Source: DATAXP01 sp036272935 (GTDB taxonomy: Bacteria; Planctomycetota; Planctomycetia; Pirellulales; PNKZ01). Taken from it: a DNA stretch of 35,184 nt. Under the pieces are notes generated by a model, which did no database searches, had not been told where the DNA came from, and saw only the letters and a list, made by a program, of their open reading frames with translations. The stretch lies in the NCBI GenBank assembly GCA_036272935.1, contig DATAXP010000127.1, positions 1-35,184 of the forward strand, in the 5' to 3' direction. This document shows, piece by piece, positions 7,479-15,252 of this stretch. Positions within the stretch are counted from its first letter, which is position 1, and each line of letters opens with the position of its first letter. Both the position numbers and the translations under genes were made by a program.

Positions 7479-7550
7479 GTGGGAGGCGATTCCTGTCGCC
7501 GAATTGTGCGCAGCTGCATGCACCGGTCGGCGAAAGGATTCGCCTCCCAC
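7479..7550. repeat. Long inverted repeat, family C
   Basis: Arms of 24 bases (7479-7502 and 7527-7550) match at 22 positions, around a 24-base loop that itself contains the palindrome GCAGCTGC. The arms start with GTGGGAGGCGA. It lies between two convergent genes (ends at 7445 and 7581) and could stop transcription from both sides, although no U-run follows. Confidence 0.8.
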
Positions 7551-7580
7551 GTTCCTCTCAAGCGGCCGCTCGGGTGATGC

Positions 7581-8573
7581 CTAGCCGGAACAGGCCTTGC
7601 CGCCGCGCCCGGATTTAGGTGCCGATTCCTTGGCCGGTTTGCCGCTCAAGTCCCAGGCGGTGATCCAGGTGACGCGGCGGCGCTTGAGGCCGAAATCGCT
7701 TTCGAGCCGCTTCTCCATGTCGGGCAGGTGGGCGGCCCCGTAGAAGATGCCGAGATTTTTCTTCCCCGCGGCAATTTCTTGTTTCAGCACGTCGAGCGCT
7801 ACCTTATTGCGTTCGGTGATGATCGTCGACCCTTCGGGCCCGCCGAAGATGCCAGTCGCCTGTTCCAGGTCTTCGAACTGCTCGGCCATGGCGCGCTTGA
7901 GCGCCATCGCGCGGTTCGGGTCGAACAGCGCCATGAGCAATTGCATGTCGTTGGTGCCCCCCTTGCTTTGCGTGGCAATGCTCTGACCCATCGCGCGGAA
8001 GATCATCGTCCAGATGGATTCGCCGCGGTCCTCCATACTCTTGCTGAACTCGTCGGGCGACATGTCGGCATGCACGAAGTTCGGCTTGCGGTAGTCGATG
8101 CAATCGAGCTGGAACGCCAGCTCGAGCATCTCCTTGAGACCTTTCTGCATCATTCCTATCGGATGGGAGCTGCCCCCTTTCTTGGGATCGGGCACACGAT
8201 GCTCCTCCGGCGCCACCAATTCGTACAGCAGCGCGTCGTAGCGCTTGAACTGCTTGTTGAGCCGCGCGTAATAGGCGGCGTCGCCGATGTGTACCGCGCC
8301 GATCAGGTCGACGTGCAGACCGCTCTTGTCGCCGGGCTTTGAGTAACGGACGATCGCGGTCTGCATCTCCAGCGGCCGATCGTTCTTGTCGCGCAGCACG
8401 CGCAGGAAGCCATCGTCGGACGTGTCCTTTTTCTTGGCAGCAACCGGCTTCGTGTCGGCTGGAGCATTATTCTTCGCCGGTTCGTCGGCTCGAGCGGCAT
8501 ACGTCCATGCAGCGGCGGCCGCGGCGATCATTGCCCCGGCCAGATAAAAACGACGAACAAACCGGCTAGTCAT
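7581..8573 (-). CDS. Secreted TraB/GumN-like protein
   Basis: The 330-residue product begins with a signal peptide (RRFYLAGAMIAAAAAAWTY, then a likely ARADE cleavage region). The mature part has the pattern of the TraB/PrgY/GumN/TIKI fold: a strand motif LIGAVHIGDAAYY, then YDALLYELV, a central helical part, the ERN motif in TIITERNK (about residues 254-261) and IFYGAAHLPDMEKRL near the end. In TIKI members these conserved His and Glu residues form a metal-dependent protease site, but bacterial members are poorly understood. An AAGGAG ribosome site lies 7 bases before the ATG at 8573. The C-terminus is Lys/Gly-rich. Localisation is predicted to be periplasmic. No nearby partner gene suggests a pathway. 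Confidence 0.7.
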   Translation of the reverse strand: MTSRFVRRFYLAGAMIAAAAAAWTYAARADEPAKNNAPADTKPVAAKKKDTSDDGFLRVLRDKNDRPLEMQTAIVRYSKPGDKSGLHVDLIGAVHIGDAAYYARLNKQFKRYDALLYELVAPEEHRVPDPKKGGSSHPIGMMQKGLKEMLELAFQLDCIDYRKPNFVHADMSPDEFSKSMEDRGESIWTMIFRAMGQSIATQSKGGTNDMQLLMALFDPNRAMALKRAMAEQFEDLEQATGIFGGPEGSTIITERNKVALDVLKQEIAAGKKNLGIFYGAAHLPDMEKRLESDFGLKRRRVTWITAWDLSGKPAKESAPKSGRGGKACSG

Positions 8574-8706
8574 GGGGTTGCTCCTTGGGGTCGCTGCGCG
8601 CCGCCGGCGGGTGGCGCACGATCAAGTATATGGCATGGCTGCCGGCAAAGGCGAGCAATCGCACTGAAGTGCCTGTTCGAAAACCGCTTGCTAATGGGGT
8701 AGTCGG

Positions 8707-8772
8707 GTGGGGCAGACATTCGTGTCTGCCGGGAAGCTCGTCGCCAAAGGCAGGCAGGAATGCCTGCCCCAC
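8707..8772. repeat. Tandem hairpins with GC-rich outer arms, family D
   Basis: The outer arms GTGGGGCAG (8707-8715) and CTGCCCCAC (8764-8772) are inverted copies. Inside are two perfect 8-bp hairpins: GGCAGACA-TTCG-TGTCTGCC (8711-8730) and GGCAGGCA-GGAA-TGCCTGCC (8749-8768). It sits in the gap between the symporter stop and the TraB-like start. Confidence 0.85.
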
Positions 8773-8790
8773 GCGGTTCTCGGACAGGCT

Positions 8791-10362
8791 CTACCTGCGG
8801 TCGTTCGGTGGGATGATGCCCGCCCACACGGCCGCCTGAACCAACGTCGCGATTGCCAGCAGCACGGTAAAGCCGGCGATCCCGACCAGGTTCGGGTGCA
8901 ACGGACAATTGTCGAGTCCCCATTCCGGCCGCGGAACTTCGGGCCGCGCGAGCATGCCCCACACCAACACGGGAATGCTCAGCACGACCGACATTGCCGC
9001 CGCCCAGCTCGGCAGCCGGGGAAACAGCCACGCCAATAGAAACAATCCGAAGAATCCCGACCCAGCCACGCCGGCATATTGCCACCACAGCTCCATGAGC
9101 GTTTGCGACGCCGTGCCGTGCCTTAGATAGATGAATGCCGCCAGGCCGGCACCCGCCAGGCCGAACCCGGCCGTGAACAGCCGCAGCGTGACGATCTCCG
9201 GCGGCCACGGCTTTCGTTGGCCGTTGGGCCGGCGGCCGAGGCGGCGCACGCCGTCGACCAGCAGCACCATCGACAGCGAGTTGAGGCACGAATCGACCGT
9301 GCTCATTGCGGCTGCCAAGATGCCGGCTACAACAATCCCCCGCGCCACGGGCGACAGCTCGTGCTTCATGAAGTACGGGAAGACCTGATCGGGAGGCGTG
9401 CCCGCAGGGAGCGCGGCGCGTGCCCCCGGCGATTCGCCGGGGGCTAAAGGATGCGCGACTGGCACGCGGTAGAACACAAATAGCGCCGTGCCGATGGCGC
9501 AAAAGATCACCGAGATCGGCAAGTAGCTGAGCGCGCCGATCCAGATGCTCTTGGCCGCTTCGCGCGTCGTGGGTGTGCAGAGCATCCTTTGCACGTAGTT
9601 CTGATCAGTGCCGTAATTCCGCAGGTTTTCCGTGATTCCGTAGAGAAAAATCACCAGGAACGTCGGCTGGCGCAGGTCCCAGCTTGACCACTGGCCCAGC
9701 GACAAGCTGCCGGCAGGCACGTCGGCCCAGAACTGCGCAGCTCCGCCGGGCCGCGCCTGCACTAGCGCTACCAAGCACCACAGCGCCCCGCCTGAGAGCA
9801 CCACAACTTGGACGACGTCGGTCCAAATCACCGCCTTGATTCCGCCCATCACGTCGTAGGCGATCACCACCAGGCCAAGAATCGAGAGCGTCGCAACGAC
9901 TCCCCAGTGCAGCAACGGCTCGACGGCCAGTGCTACCAGCAGCAGCACCATCGCCACGCGGATCAGTTGCAGCACCACGAACGACGCCGCGGCATAGCCA
10001 CGCGCCCAGTAGCCAAAACGCTGCTCGAGCAGCTCGTAGGCCGACAGGCTCACGCGACTGCGGTATAGAGGAATGAAAAACCAGACCGCCGCCACCGCGG
10101 CGACTGGCAAACCCATCCCGAAAGCGAACGAATTCCAAGTGCCGTCCTTGTAGACCCGCGCGGGCACGCCCAGGAACGTGATGCTGCTAAGAAACGTCCC
10201 CAGCACCGACACGCCGACCACCCAGCCGCGCATCTGCCGATTGCCGACGGTGAAACCCTCGACATCGCGGCTGCCATCGGTCACGCGCCAGCCAATCCAG
10301 AGCATGGCGGCCAGATAGGCCACAATCACGACCAGGTCGGCATGTCCGCTGAGCCATTGCAC
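8791..10362 (-). CDS. Sodium:solute symporter family transporter
   Basis: The 523-residue protein has 13 or so hydrophobic helices and the features of the SSS family: DVEGFTVGNRQMRGWVVG near residue 34, LGTFLSSITFLGVPARVY in helix 2, YELLEQRFGYWARG, and the AAAMSTVDSCLNSLSM helix, which carries Na+-site Ser residues in this family. It should import a sugar, sugar acid or similar solute with sodium across the inner membrane. Substrate is not predictable. A palindrome at 9422-9448 is translated in frame, adding roughly a dozen residues (PLAPGESPGARA) in a periplasmic or cytoplasmic loop after FYRVPVAH. No good Shine-Dalgarno site is seen before ATG 10362. It is upstream of the TraB-like gene on the same strand, but a 217-base gap with a repeat lies between. 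Confidence 0.88.
   Translation of the reverse strand: MQWLSGHADLVVIVAYLAAMLWIGWRVTDGSRDVEGFTVGNRQMRGWVVGVSVLGTFLSSITFLGVPARVYKDGTWNSFAFGMGLPVAAVAAVWFFIPLYRSRVSLSAYELLEQRFGYWARGYAAASFVVLQLIRVAMVLLLVALAVEPLLHWGVVATLSILGLVVIAYDVMGGIKAVIWTDVVQVVVLSGGALWCLVALVQARPGGAAQFWADVPAGSLSLGQWSSWDLRQPTFLVIFLYGITENLRNYGTDQNYVQRMLCTPTTREAAKSIWIGALSYLPISVIFCAIGTALFVFYRVPVAHPLAPGESPGARAALPAGTPPDQVFPYFMKHELSPVARGIVVAGILAAAMSTVDSCLNSLSMVLLVDGVRRLGRRPNGQRKPWPPEIVTLRLFTAGFGLAGAGLAAFIYLRHGTASQTLMELWWQYAGVAGSGFFGLFLLAWLFPRLPSWAAAMSVVLSIPVLVWGMLARPEVPRPEWGLDNCPLHPNLVGIAGFTVLLAIATLVQAAVWAGIIPPNDRR
9422..9448. repeat. Palindrome inserted in frame in the symporter gene, family E
   Basis: A perfect 23-base palindrome with a single central base, GCCCCCGGCGA-T-TCGCCGGGGGC (9422-9444), is followed by TAAA on the plus strand. 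On the coding (minus) strand it reads CTTTAGCCCCCGG..., in the one frame that keeps the symporter open, and encodes LAPGESPG. Confidence 0.85.
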
Positions 10363-10380
10363 GGTGCCAGCATTCTAAGC

Positions 10381-10438
10381 CCAGGGCTGGCTGTTTGCGG
10401 AACTACCGTGCTTAACATTTACATGCAGCCAGCCCTGG
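10381..10438. repeat. Inverted repeat upstream of the BBP7 gene
   Basis: The 13-base arms CCAGGGCTGGCTG (10381-10393) and CAGCCAGCCCTGG (10426-10438) are perfect inverted copies around a 32-base AT-richer spacer. It lies in the 281-base gap between two divergent genes, 18 bases from the symporter start, so it is in the 5' region of both. Nothing else definite is seen in this gap. Confidence 0.8.
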
Positions 10439-10643
10439 ACTCGGGTTTTTTAAACCACCCATCTTTCCCCGTCATGCCCAGTGACAGGCGGCACAACCGA
10501 TAATTCCGGCACGCTTTACCGTTCTTACTCAACTGGTACGCGCGGCAATACCGATACTACCGGCACAAACACTAGCGCGCTGCTATGCCGACGCGCCGGT
10601 GCCAGAGCAAAACCGTTCGACCAACGCTCAGGTAGACACAACG

Positions 10644-12551
10644 ATGTCGCTCACACGCCCGAAGTCATGGCTGCTCGCCTTGGGACTGCAGATTCTGCTG
10701 GTCTCGGCGGCCCAGGCGCAGGTGCAGCCCTTCGCACCTGCCAATGACCCCACCGCGTTCGGAGTCCAGGATGCGTCGATCTTTGCGCAGCCGGACCAGA
10801 GCTTGTTCGATCGTGGTCCGCAGCCGAACTACGGCTACTTCGGCGGCGTCGAAGCGTTGGGCTGGAGCATCTCGAACCCGCCGGTGCACGACTTCGGCCA
10901 AGAAAACGCGACGCGGCAGGTATACATCAATAACTCGGCGACCCCGAACACCGTCACTCCGTCGTTTCCGCCGCTGGTTGCAACGCCTACCGCGACCATT
11001 TCGACATTCGCCAGCGGCGTAAACGTGTTGATTCTTGCCACCTACTCAGCAACGCTGATGGCCAATCAAACCACGGCAACCAACGGCGGACTCGGGTACA
11101 CGACGCAAACACAAAGCAACGGATTGAACACCAGTTGGTTGGCAGCACCGCTGACGAGCGGCGTCCGCTTCGATTTCGGCTACGTGGACGAAGAAACCAA
11201 CCGCGGCTGGCTGTTCAGCACGTTCGACGTGTTTGACCAGGTGCAGAGCCGTACCTCCAACAACGTGTCGGCTGTGTTCGCCGACGGCACGACCGTCGCC
11301 CCGGGAGTCACCGACGGCGGCACTCCCGCGACGGTCTACAATGCGTTGGCTTCGTACACCGCCACGCTGCTCACGGTGTCGGTGACCGACATCATCGGTG
11401 TCGCGGGCATCGCTAGTGGAACCAGTACGCTTCCCGGTTCTACCACGACGTTCACCTACGCTTTGAATCCGCTGGGCATCCAGTACGGCACGTTTGATGG
11501 CGCCAACGGGAACTCGCTGCATCAACCTGCCCCGACCTTGCCGTTGCTCTATGGTTTCGTGTCGAGCACCGCGGCGACGGCGACCACTTCCGCCGTGGCC
11601 GACGATATCAACCGCAACGGTATCGCGGGAGCCAACGGTCTGAGCACGAACACCTTGGCGCTGCTCGGGCCGAACTCCGGCAGTGGCGCGCCGTTCTCGT
11701 TCTCCACCACCGCCTTACCGACGCTGCCGATCGACTATGGTGACGCCGTGCCGTTGTCGTTGATCTTCACGACGGTGCAATCGAAGTACTCCGCGCGCGC
11801 CTGGGGTATTGAAGCCAACCGCTTAATCCGCTTCAGCGAACCAGGCCCCGTCGGCGGACGGTGGGATGCGTTCGGCGGCGTGCGATACCTGGAGTTCGAC
11901 GATTTCTACAACATCCTTGCCAGCGGCGGTATTCTCGACACGACCACGGTGAACACCAGTGTTTGGAACCGCATCGTTGGTCCACAGGCCGGCGTGCGTT
12001 GGACGAGAAACCGCGGCCGACGCCTCAGCTTTGCCGGCGAAGCGCGGTTCATGGCAGGTGCCGACTTTCAGACCGCCAGGCTCAACGGCATTGTCGGCAG
12101 CAACCTGACTCAGATTCTTACCAACCCGACGGCGTCGTACACACCAGTAGTAACTTCCGCTTCGTACACCATCAATTCAAACACCGGCACGATTAGTTAC
12201 AGCGGCCCGACGACCGTCAACTATGTCCAAACCCAGCAGGCCAACAACCCCGGCGGCGGACCTGCAGCCCAGCGCCTCAACCAACCGCTGAATTTGCAGC
12301 CGACGACCTTTCAACAGTCGCGCAACAACGTCGCGTTCACGCCCGTATTCGAATTGCGCGGCAAGCTCGTCTATCGCCTGTTCCAGCAGGTGAACCTGAC
12401 GGCAGGCTGGACCGGCACCTACATCGACGGCGTGTCGCGTGCCAGCAACCAGGTGAACTTCGTCCTGCCGACGTTCACCTTGAATGCCGGACCGAACCAT
12501 CAGGGCGTGCTCTTGAACGGCCTCACGCTCGGCGTCGAAATCAACCGCTGA
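10644..12551 (+). CDS. BBP7-type outer-membrane beta-barrel protein
   Basis: The 635-residue protein has a signal peptide (SWLLALGLQILLVSAAQA, cut before QVQPF). It then shows patterns of the planctomycete BBP7 (DUF1551) porin-like family: NYGYFGGVEALGWSI near the N-terminus, and a C-terminal third with alternating amphipathic strands such as GRWDAFGGVRYLEFDDFY, AGVRWTRNRGRRLSFAGEARF and VNLTAGWTGTYIDG. It ends GLTLGVEINR, a typical barrel end. A long Thr/Ser/Ala-rich central part (about residues 80-380) has few charged residues and may form a surface-exposed or loop region. The ATG at 10644 is used because it begins the signal peptide; an upstream in-frame ATG at 10599 would put 15 polar residues before it. 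It is monocistronic; the 12562-12627 inverted repeat follows. Function is presumed passive transport or surface structure. Confidence 0.82.
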   Translation: MSLTRPKSWLLALGLQILLVSAAQAQVQPFAPANDPTAFGVQDASIFAQPDQSLFDRGPQPNYGYFGGVEALGWSISNPPVHDFGQENATRQVYINNSATPNTVTPSFPPLVATPTATISTFASGVNVLILATYSATLMANQTTATNGGLGYTTQTQSNGLNTSWLAAPLTSGVRFDFGYVDEETNRGWLFSTFDVFDQVQSRTSNNVSAVFADGTTVAPGVTDGGTPATVYNALASYTATLLTVSVTDIIGVAGIASGTSTLPGSTTTFTYALNPLGIQYGTFDGANGNSLHQPAPTLPLLYGFVSSTAATATTSAVADDINRNGIAGANGLSTNTLALLGPNSGSGAPFSFSTTALPTLPIDYGDAVPLSLIFTTVQSKYSARAWGIEANRLIRFSEPGPVGGRWDAFGGVRYLEFDDFYNILASGGILDTTTVNTSVWNRIVGPQAGVRWTRNRGRRLSFAGEARFMAGADFQTARLNGIVGSNLTQILTNPTASYTPVVTSASYTINSNTGTISYSGPTTVNYVQTQQANNPGGGPAAQRLNQPLNLQPTTFQQSRNNVAFTPVFELRGKLVYRLFQQVNLTAGWTGTYIDGVSRASNQVNFVLPTFTLNAGPNHQGVLLNGLTLGVEINR

Positions 12552-12561
12552 CGCTGCGCAG

Positions 12562-12627
12562 AAGCCCACGGATAGCCGTCACGAGCTGTCCAGTATACGA
12601 CGGCGGCAGGCGGCCATCCGTGGGCTT
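12562..12627. repeat. Inverted repeat between convergent genes, terminator-like
   Basis: AAGCCCACGGATAGCC (12562-12577) is complementary to 12612-12627 at 15 of 16 positions, with a 34-base spacer. It fills most of the 90-base gap between the ends of the BBP7 gene and the secreted orphan gene. Confidence 0.8.
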
Positions 12628-12641
12628 GCAGCATGACCGCG

Positions 12642-13976
12642 CTAGTTGCCCGCCGCCACGTTGGCGCCGTTGCCGTTGCGGCTCTTGATCCACTGCTCGA
12701 GATCCTGCCCCTTTTGTTGCAGGCGCGATTCCGCGTCGCTGGGCAACAACTTTCCGTTGGAACTGAGGTCGGCCAGGTCGCCGACCTTCTCGGCCAGCTC
12801 GTTGATGAATGGCTTCTGCTCGTTCGTCGCAGCCGATTGCAATCCGTGATTGCCATCGAGTCCCTTCACTCCCGATTGGATCGACAGGAACTCGTGGGTG
12901 AGGCCCTGCAACTTCCCGGCGTCGTCGGTGAATTTCAGGTTCGGGTCAGCGGCACTCTTGGCGATCTCAGCTGCCAGCAAACCGGCCGACGTGGCGAGTT
13001 GCGGAATCGGTGCCCCCGCGAAACCAGTCCGTTCAACCATCCCGAGCGATTTTGCCGCGTCGCTGCGCGCCAGTTGCGTCGCTTCGGGATCGTTCATCAA
13101 CAGTTGCATGACCGCGACGACCTCAGGCCGATTCGCTTCGGGCCACTTGGCCGCCATCAGTCCCAACGTGTTGACCGCTCGATGCCGCATCACGATCGTT
13201 CCGGCCGGTGTCCCCATATTCAGGTTGCCGGTCAGCAGCTTCACGGTCGCAGTGCGTCCGGCGGGCGACATCGCCAACCGGGCATGGCGTTCGATGCCGA
13301 TCATCGCGCCGACGCGCACCGCGTCCATTTGCTTCGGATCGCCCGCCAATGCCAGCAGTTTATCGAGGGCCGCGGGCAAGGGGATGTTGTTCTGGCCCAG
13401 GCCGTCGGGCTCTTGCTGATCGAGCGCGCCCAGCAACAGAACGCAGTTCATCCGCGCGGCGGGATGGTAGTTCGGGTCGGCCGCGAAGGCGCTCGTGGCG
13501 GCGAGCATCAACTGGTTCAGCCGATCGTGGACTTGCTTCTCGGTGGCGGTGCCTGACTCTCTCAAGTCCTGAAACTTCAGCGCCTTCCGCAGCGCGGGCA
13601 GGCCGATGCCGAACGAATTGGTGGCGGTCATGCTCTCGGGCCACGTCAACTCGGCGAGCTTGTACTTGTAGTAGTTCGTGAATTTCTCTTCCAACTCGGG
13701 CGGGTCGAACTTGCCGAGCCGGCGAACTGCCGACACATCAATGCGCCACGCCTTGACTTGTTTTTCGGTCGGCAGCCCGTCGCGCGGAAAACCGGGGAAC
13801 TCACGCGCCAACAGCGGTGGTTCAGCAGGCTCGACCGGAGGCGCCGCCGCCGGCGCGACCACAGCTTGTTGAGCACACAACGCCGATCCAATCGTCAGCC
13901 AAGCCGCGGCAACCGCTGGCGCCCAAATCATTGCCAGGCGGTGATCTTTGAGCCGTGGCCGACGACGTGTCTTCAT
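12642..13976 (-). CDS. Secreted protein of unknown function, helical-repeat-like
   Basis: I do not recognise this family. The 444-residue product has an N-terminal basic patch (KTRRRPRLKDHR) and a hydrophobic stretch ending at ALCAQQ, so a long signal peptide is likely. A Pro/Ala-rich linker follows. The body, about residues 90-340, is mostly alpha-helical, with spaced helices such as AARMNCVLLLGALDQQ, AVRVGAMIGIERHARL and VMRHRAVNTLGLMAAKWP, which resemble HEAT/Armadillo-type repeats. The C-terminal part ends with the glutamine-rich helix AESRLQQKGQDLEQWI. It is probably a periplasmic scaffold or binding protein. The ATG at 13976 is picked for the signal peptide; an ATG at 13994 is possible. 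It converges on the BBP7 gene. Confidence 0.65.
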   Translation of the reverse strand: MKTRRRPRLKDHRLAMIWAPAVAAAWLTIGSALCAQQAVVAPAAAPPVEPAEPPLLAREFPGFPRDGLPTEKQVKAWRIDVSAVRRLGKFDPPELEEKFTNYYKYKLAELTWPESMTATNSFGIGLPALRKALKFQDLRESGTATEKQVHDRLNQLMLAATSAFAADPNYHPAARMNCVLLLGALDQQEPDGLGQNNIPLPAALDKLLALAGDPKQMDAVRVGAMIGIERHARLAMSPAGRTATVKLLTGNLNMGTPAGTIVMRHRAVNTLGLMAAKWPEANRPEVVAVMQLLMNDPEATQLARSDAAKSLGMVERTGFAGAPIPQLATSAGLLAAEIAKSAADPNLKFTDDAGKLQGLTHEFLSIQSGVKGLDGNHGLQSAATNEQKPFINELAEKVGDLADLSSNGKLLPSDAESRLQQKGQDLEQWIKSRNGNGANVAAGN

Positions 13977-14096
13977 GAGCAAGCTTTCCTGCATGTGGCG
14001 CAATGACAAGAGGGTCAATGACAAGAGATCTGCCAGCCCAAGCGAGCCGCCGAAGGCGAACCGGCTAGAGCGTCCCGAATTAGCTCACGACGGTGT

Positions 14097-14102
14097 ATTA
14101 TA
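14097..14102 (-). promoter_or_regulatory. Possible -10 box of the secreted orphan gene
   Basis: ATTATA on the plus strand reads as the consensus TATAAT on the minus strand, 120 bases before the start at 13976. No convincing -35 box is present at the right distance. The remaining 240-base gap up to the deacetylase gene shows nothing else that I can support. Confidence 0.35.
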
Positions 14103-14264
14103 AGCACGGTTGCTGCGAAAGGCAGCCAGCCAGAAAGCCCAGCCAAGGCCGGCAACGACAGTCCATCGGCGCGATGCCGGCCGGCCTTCCCTGGGCCTTA
14201 CCTCCAAACTACTTGCGGCGACGACGCCCAGTCAAGCGTTTTGTCGGTAGATGTCGCAAACCCG

Positions 14265-15209
14265 ATGACCCTGCTCTACTCCGACCCGCTGTTCCAGCAA
14301 CACCAGACCGGTACTCACCCCGAGCGGCCCGAACGCCTGGCGGCGATTCTCCGGCAACTGGCGCGCACCGCCCTGGCCGATCGCTGCACCCAGCTCTCGT
14401 GGAAGCCCGCCACCACCGATGAGCTTGCGCTGGTTCACGATCCGTTGTACATCGACCACGTGCGGCAGTTCGCCGAGCGCGGCGGTGGACGGATCGAGGA
14501 AGACACGGTCACCAGCGCCGCCTCGTATCGCGTGGCCTGCCATGCCGCCGGCGCCGTGTGCGATGCCGTGCGCCGAGTGACGGCCGGCGACGATCGCCGC
14601 GCTCTGTGCCTGGTGCGCCCACCGGGACACCACGCGCTGCACGATGCCGCCATGGGCTTCTGCCTGTTCAGCAACGTGGCCATCGGCGCGCGCATGGCGG
14701 TGCGATCGCTCGATCTCGACCGCGTGATGATCGTCGATTGGGACGTGCACCACGGCAACGGCACGCAGAACGCTTTCTGGGACGATGGCCAGGTGGCGTT
14801 TCTTTCGATCCATCGTTGGCCGTTCTATCCCGGCACCGGCGACGCGAACGAAACCGGCACGGGCCGCGGCCTGGGCATGATCGCCAACCTGCCGACTGCC
14901 TTTGGCACGCCGCGCGCCGAGTTCCACAAACGTCTTGCGGCCGGCGTCGAAAAACTCGCCGCAAAGGTGCGCCCGCAACTGGTCCTAGTGAGCGCCGGCT
15001 TCGATGCCCACCATGCCGACCCGATCGGCTCGCTGGAATTGGAGACCGAGGACTTCGGGCCGATGACCGACCTGCTGATCGACGTGGCGCGTCAGTACGC
15101 GGAGGGTAGAATCGTGTCGGTGCTCGAAGGGGGCTACAACACCGGTGCCCTAGCCGGCTGCGTCGAGCTGCACCTGCGGCGGCTGCTCGTCAGCGAAGCG
15201 TCCGCCTGA
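14265..15209 (+). CDS. Histone-deacetylase-fold (HDAC/AcuC/acetylpolyamine) hydrolase
   Basis: The 314-residue zinc hydrolase carries the full HDAC active site: HPERPERL near the start, the His dyad in RPPGHHA (His122, His123), zinc ligands Asp160 and His162 in DWDVHHGNG, the third zinc ligand Asp247 in SAGFDAHH, and the Tyr of the EGGY motif near the C-terminus. Such enzymes remove acetyl groups from lysines or polyamines, or split related amides; the bacterial substrate is uncertain. It belongs to the class II-like bacterial group judging from the GTHPERPERL and WPFYPGTG segments. The start could be TTG 14241 or ATG 14265; I use ATG because homology begins just after it, though no clear ribosome site is seen. 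It precedes the Septu-like pair by 43 bases. Confidence 0.9.
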   Translation: MTLLYSDPLFQQHQTGTHPERPERLAAILRQLARTALADRCTQLSWKPATTDELALVHDPLYIDHVRQFAERGGGRIEEDTVTSAASYRVACHAAGAVCDAVRRVTAGDDRRALCLVRPPGHHALHDAAMGFCLFSNVAIGARMAVRSLDLDRVMIVDWDVHHGNGTQNAFWDDGQVAFLSIHRWPFYPGTGDANETGTGRGLGMIANLPTAFGTPRAEFHKRLAAGVEKLAAKVRPQLVLVSAGFDAHHADPIGSLELETEDFGPMTDLLIDVARQYAEGRIVSVLEGGYNTGALAGCVELHLRRLLVSEASA

Positions 15210-15252
15210 GTCTGTTCAGACATCCCATGCGATTGGACGACGAGATTTAACC

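Noticed and set aside
15210..15252. Retron reverse transcriptase or non-coding RNA next to the ATPase-HNH pair
   Set aside because: The gap is only 43 bases and no reverse transcriptase motif occurs on either side, so I call the pair Septu-like rather than a retron.
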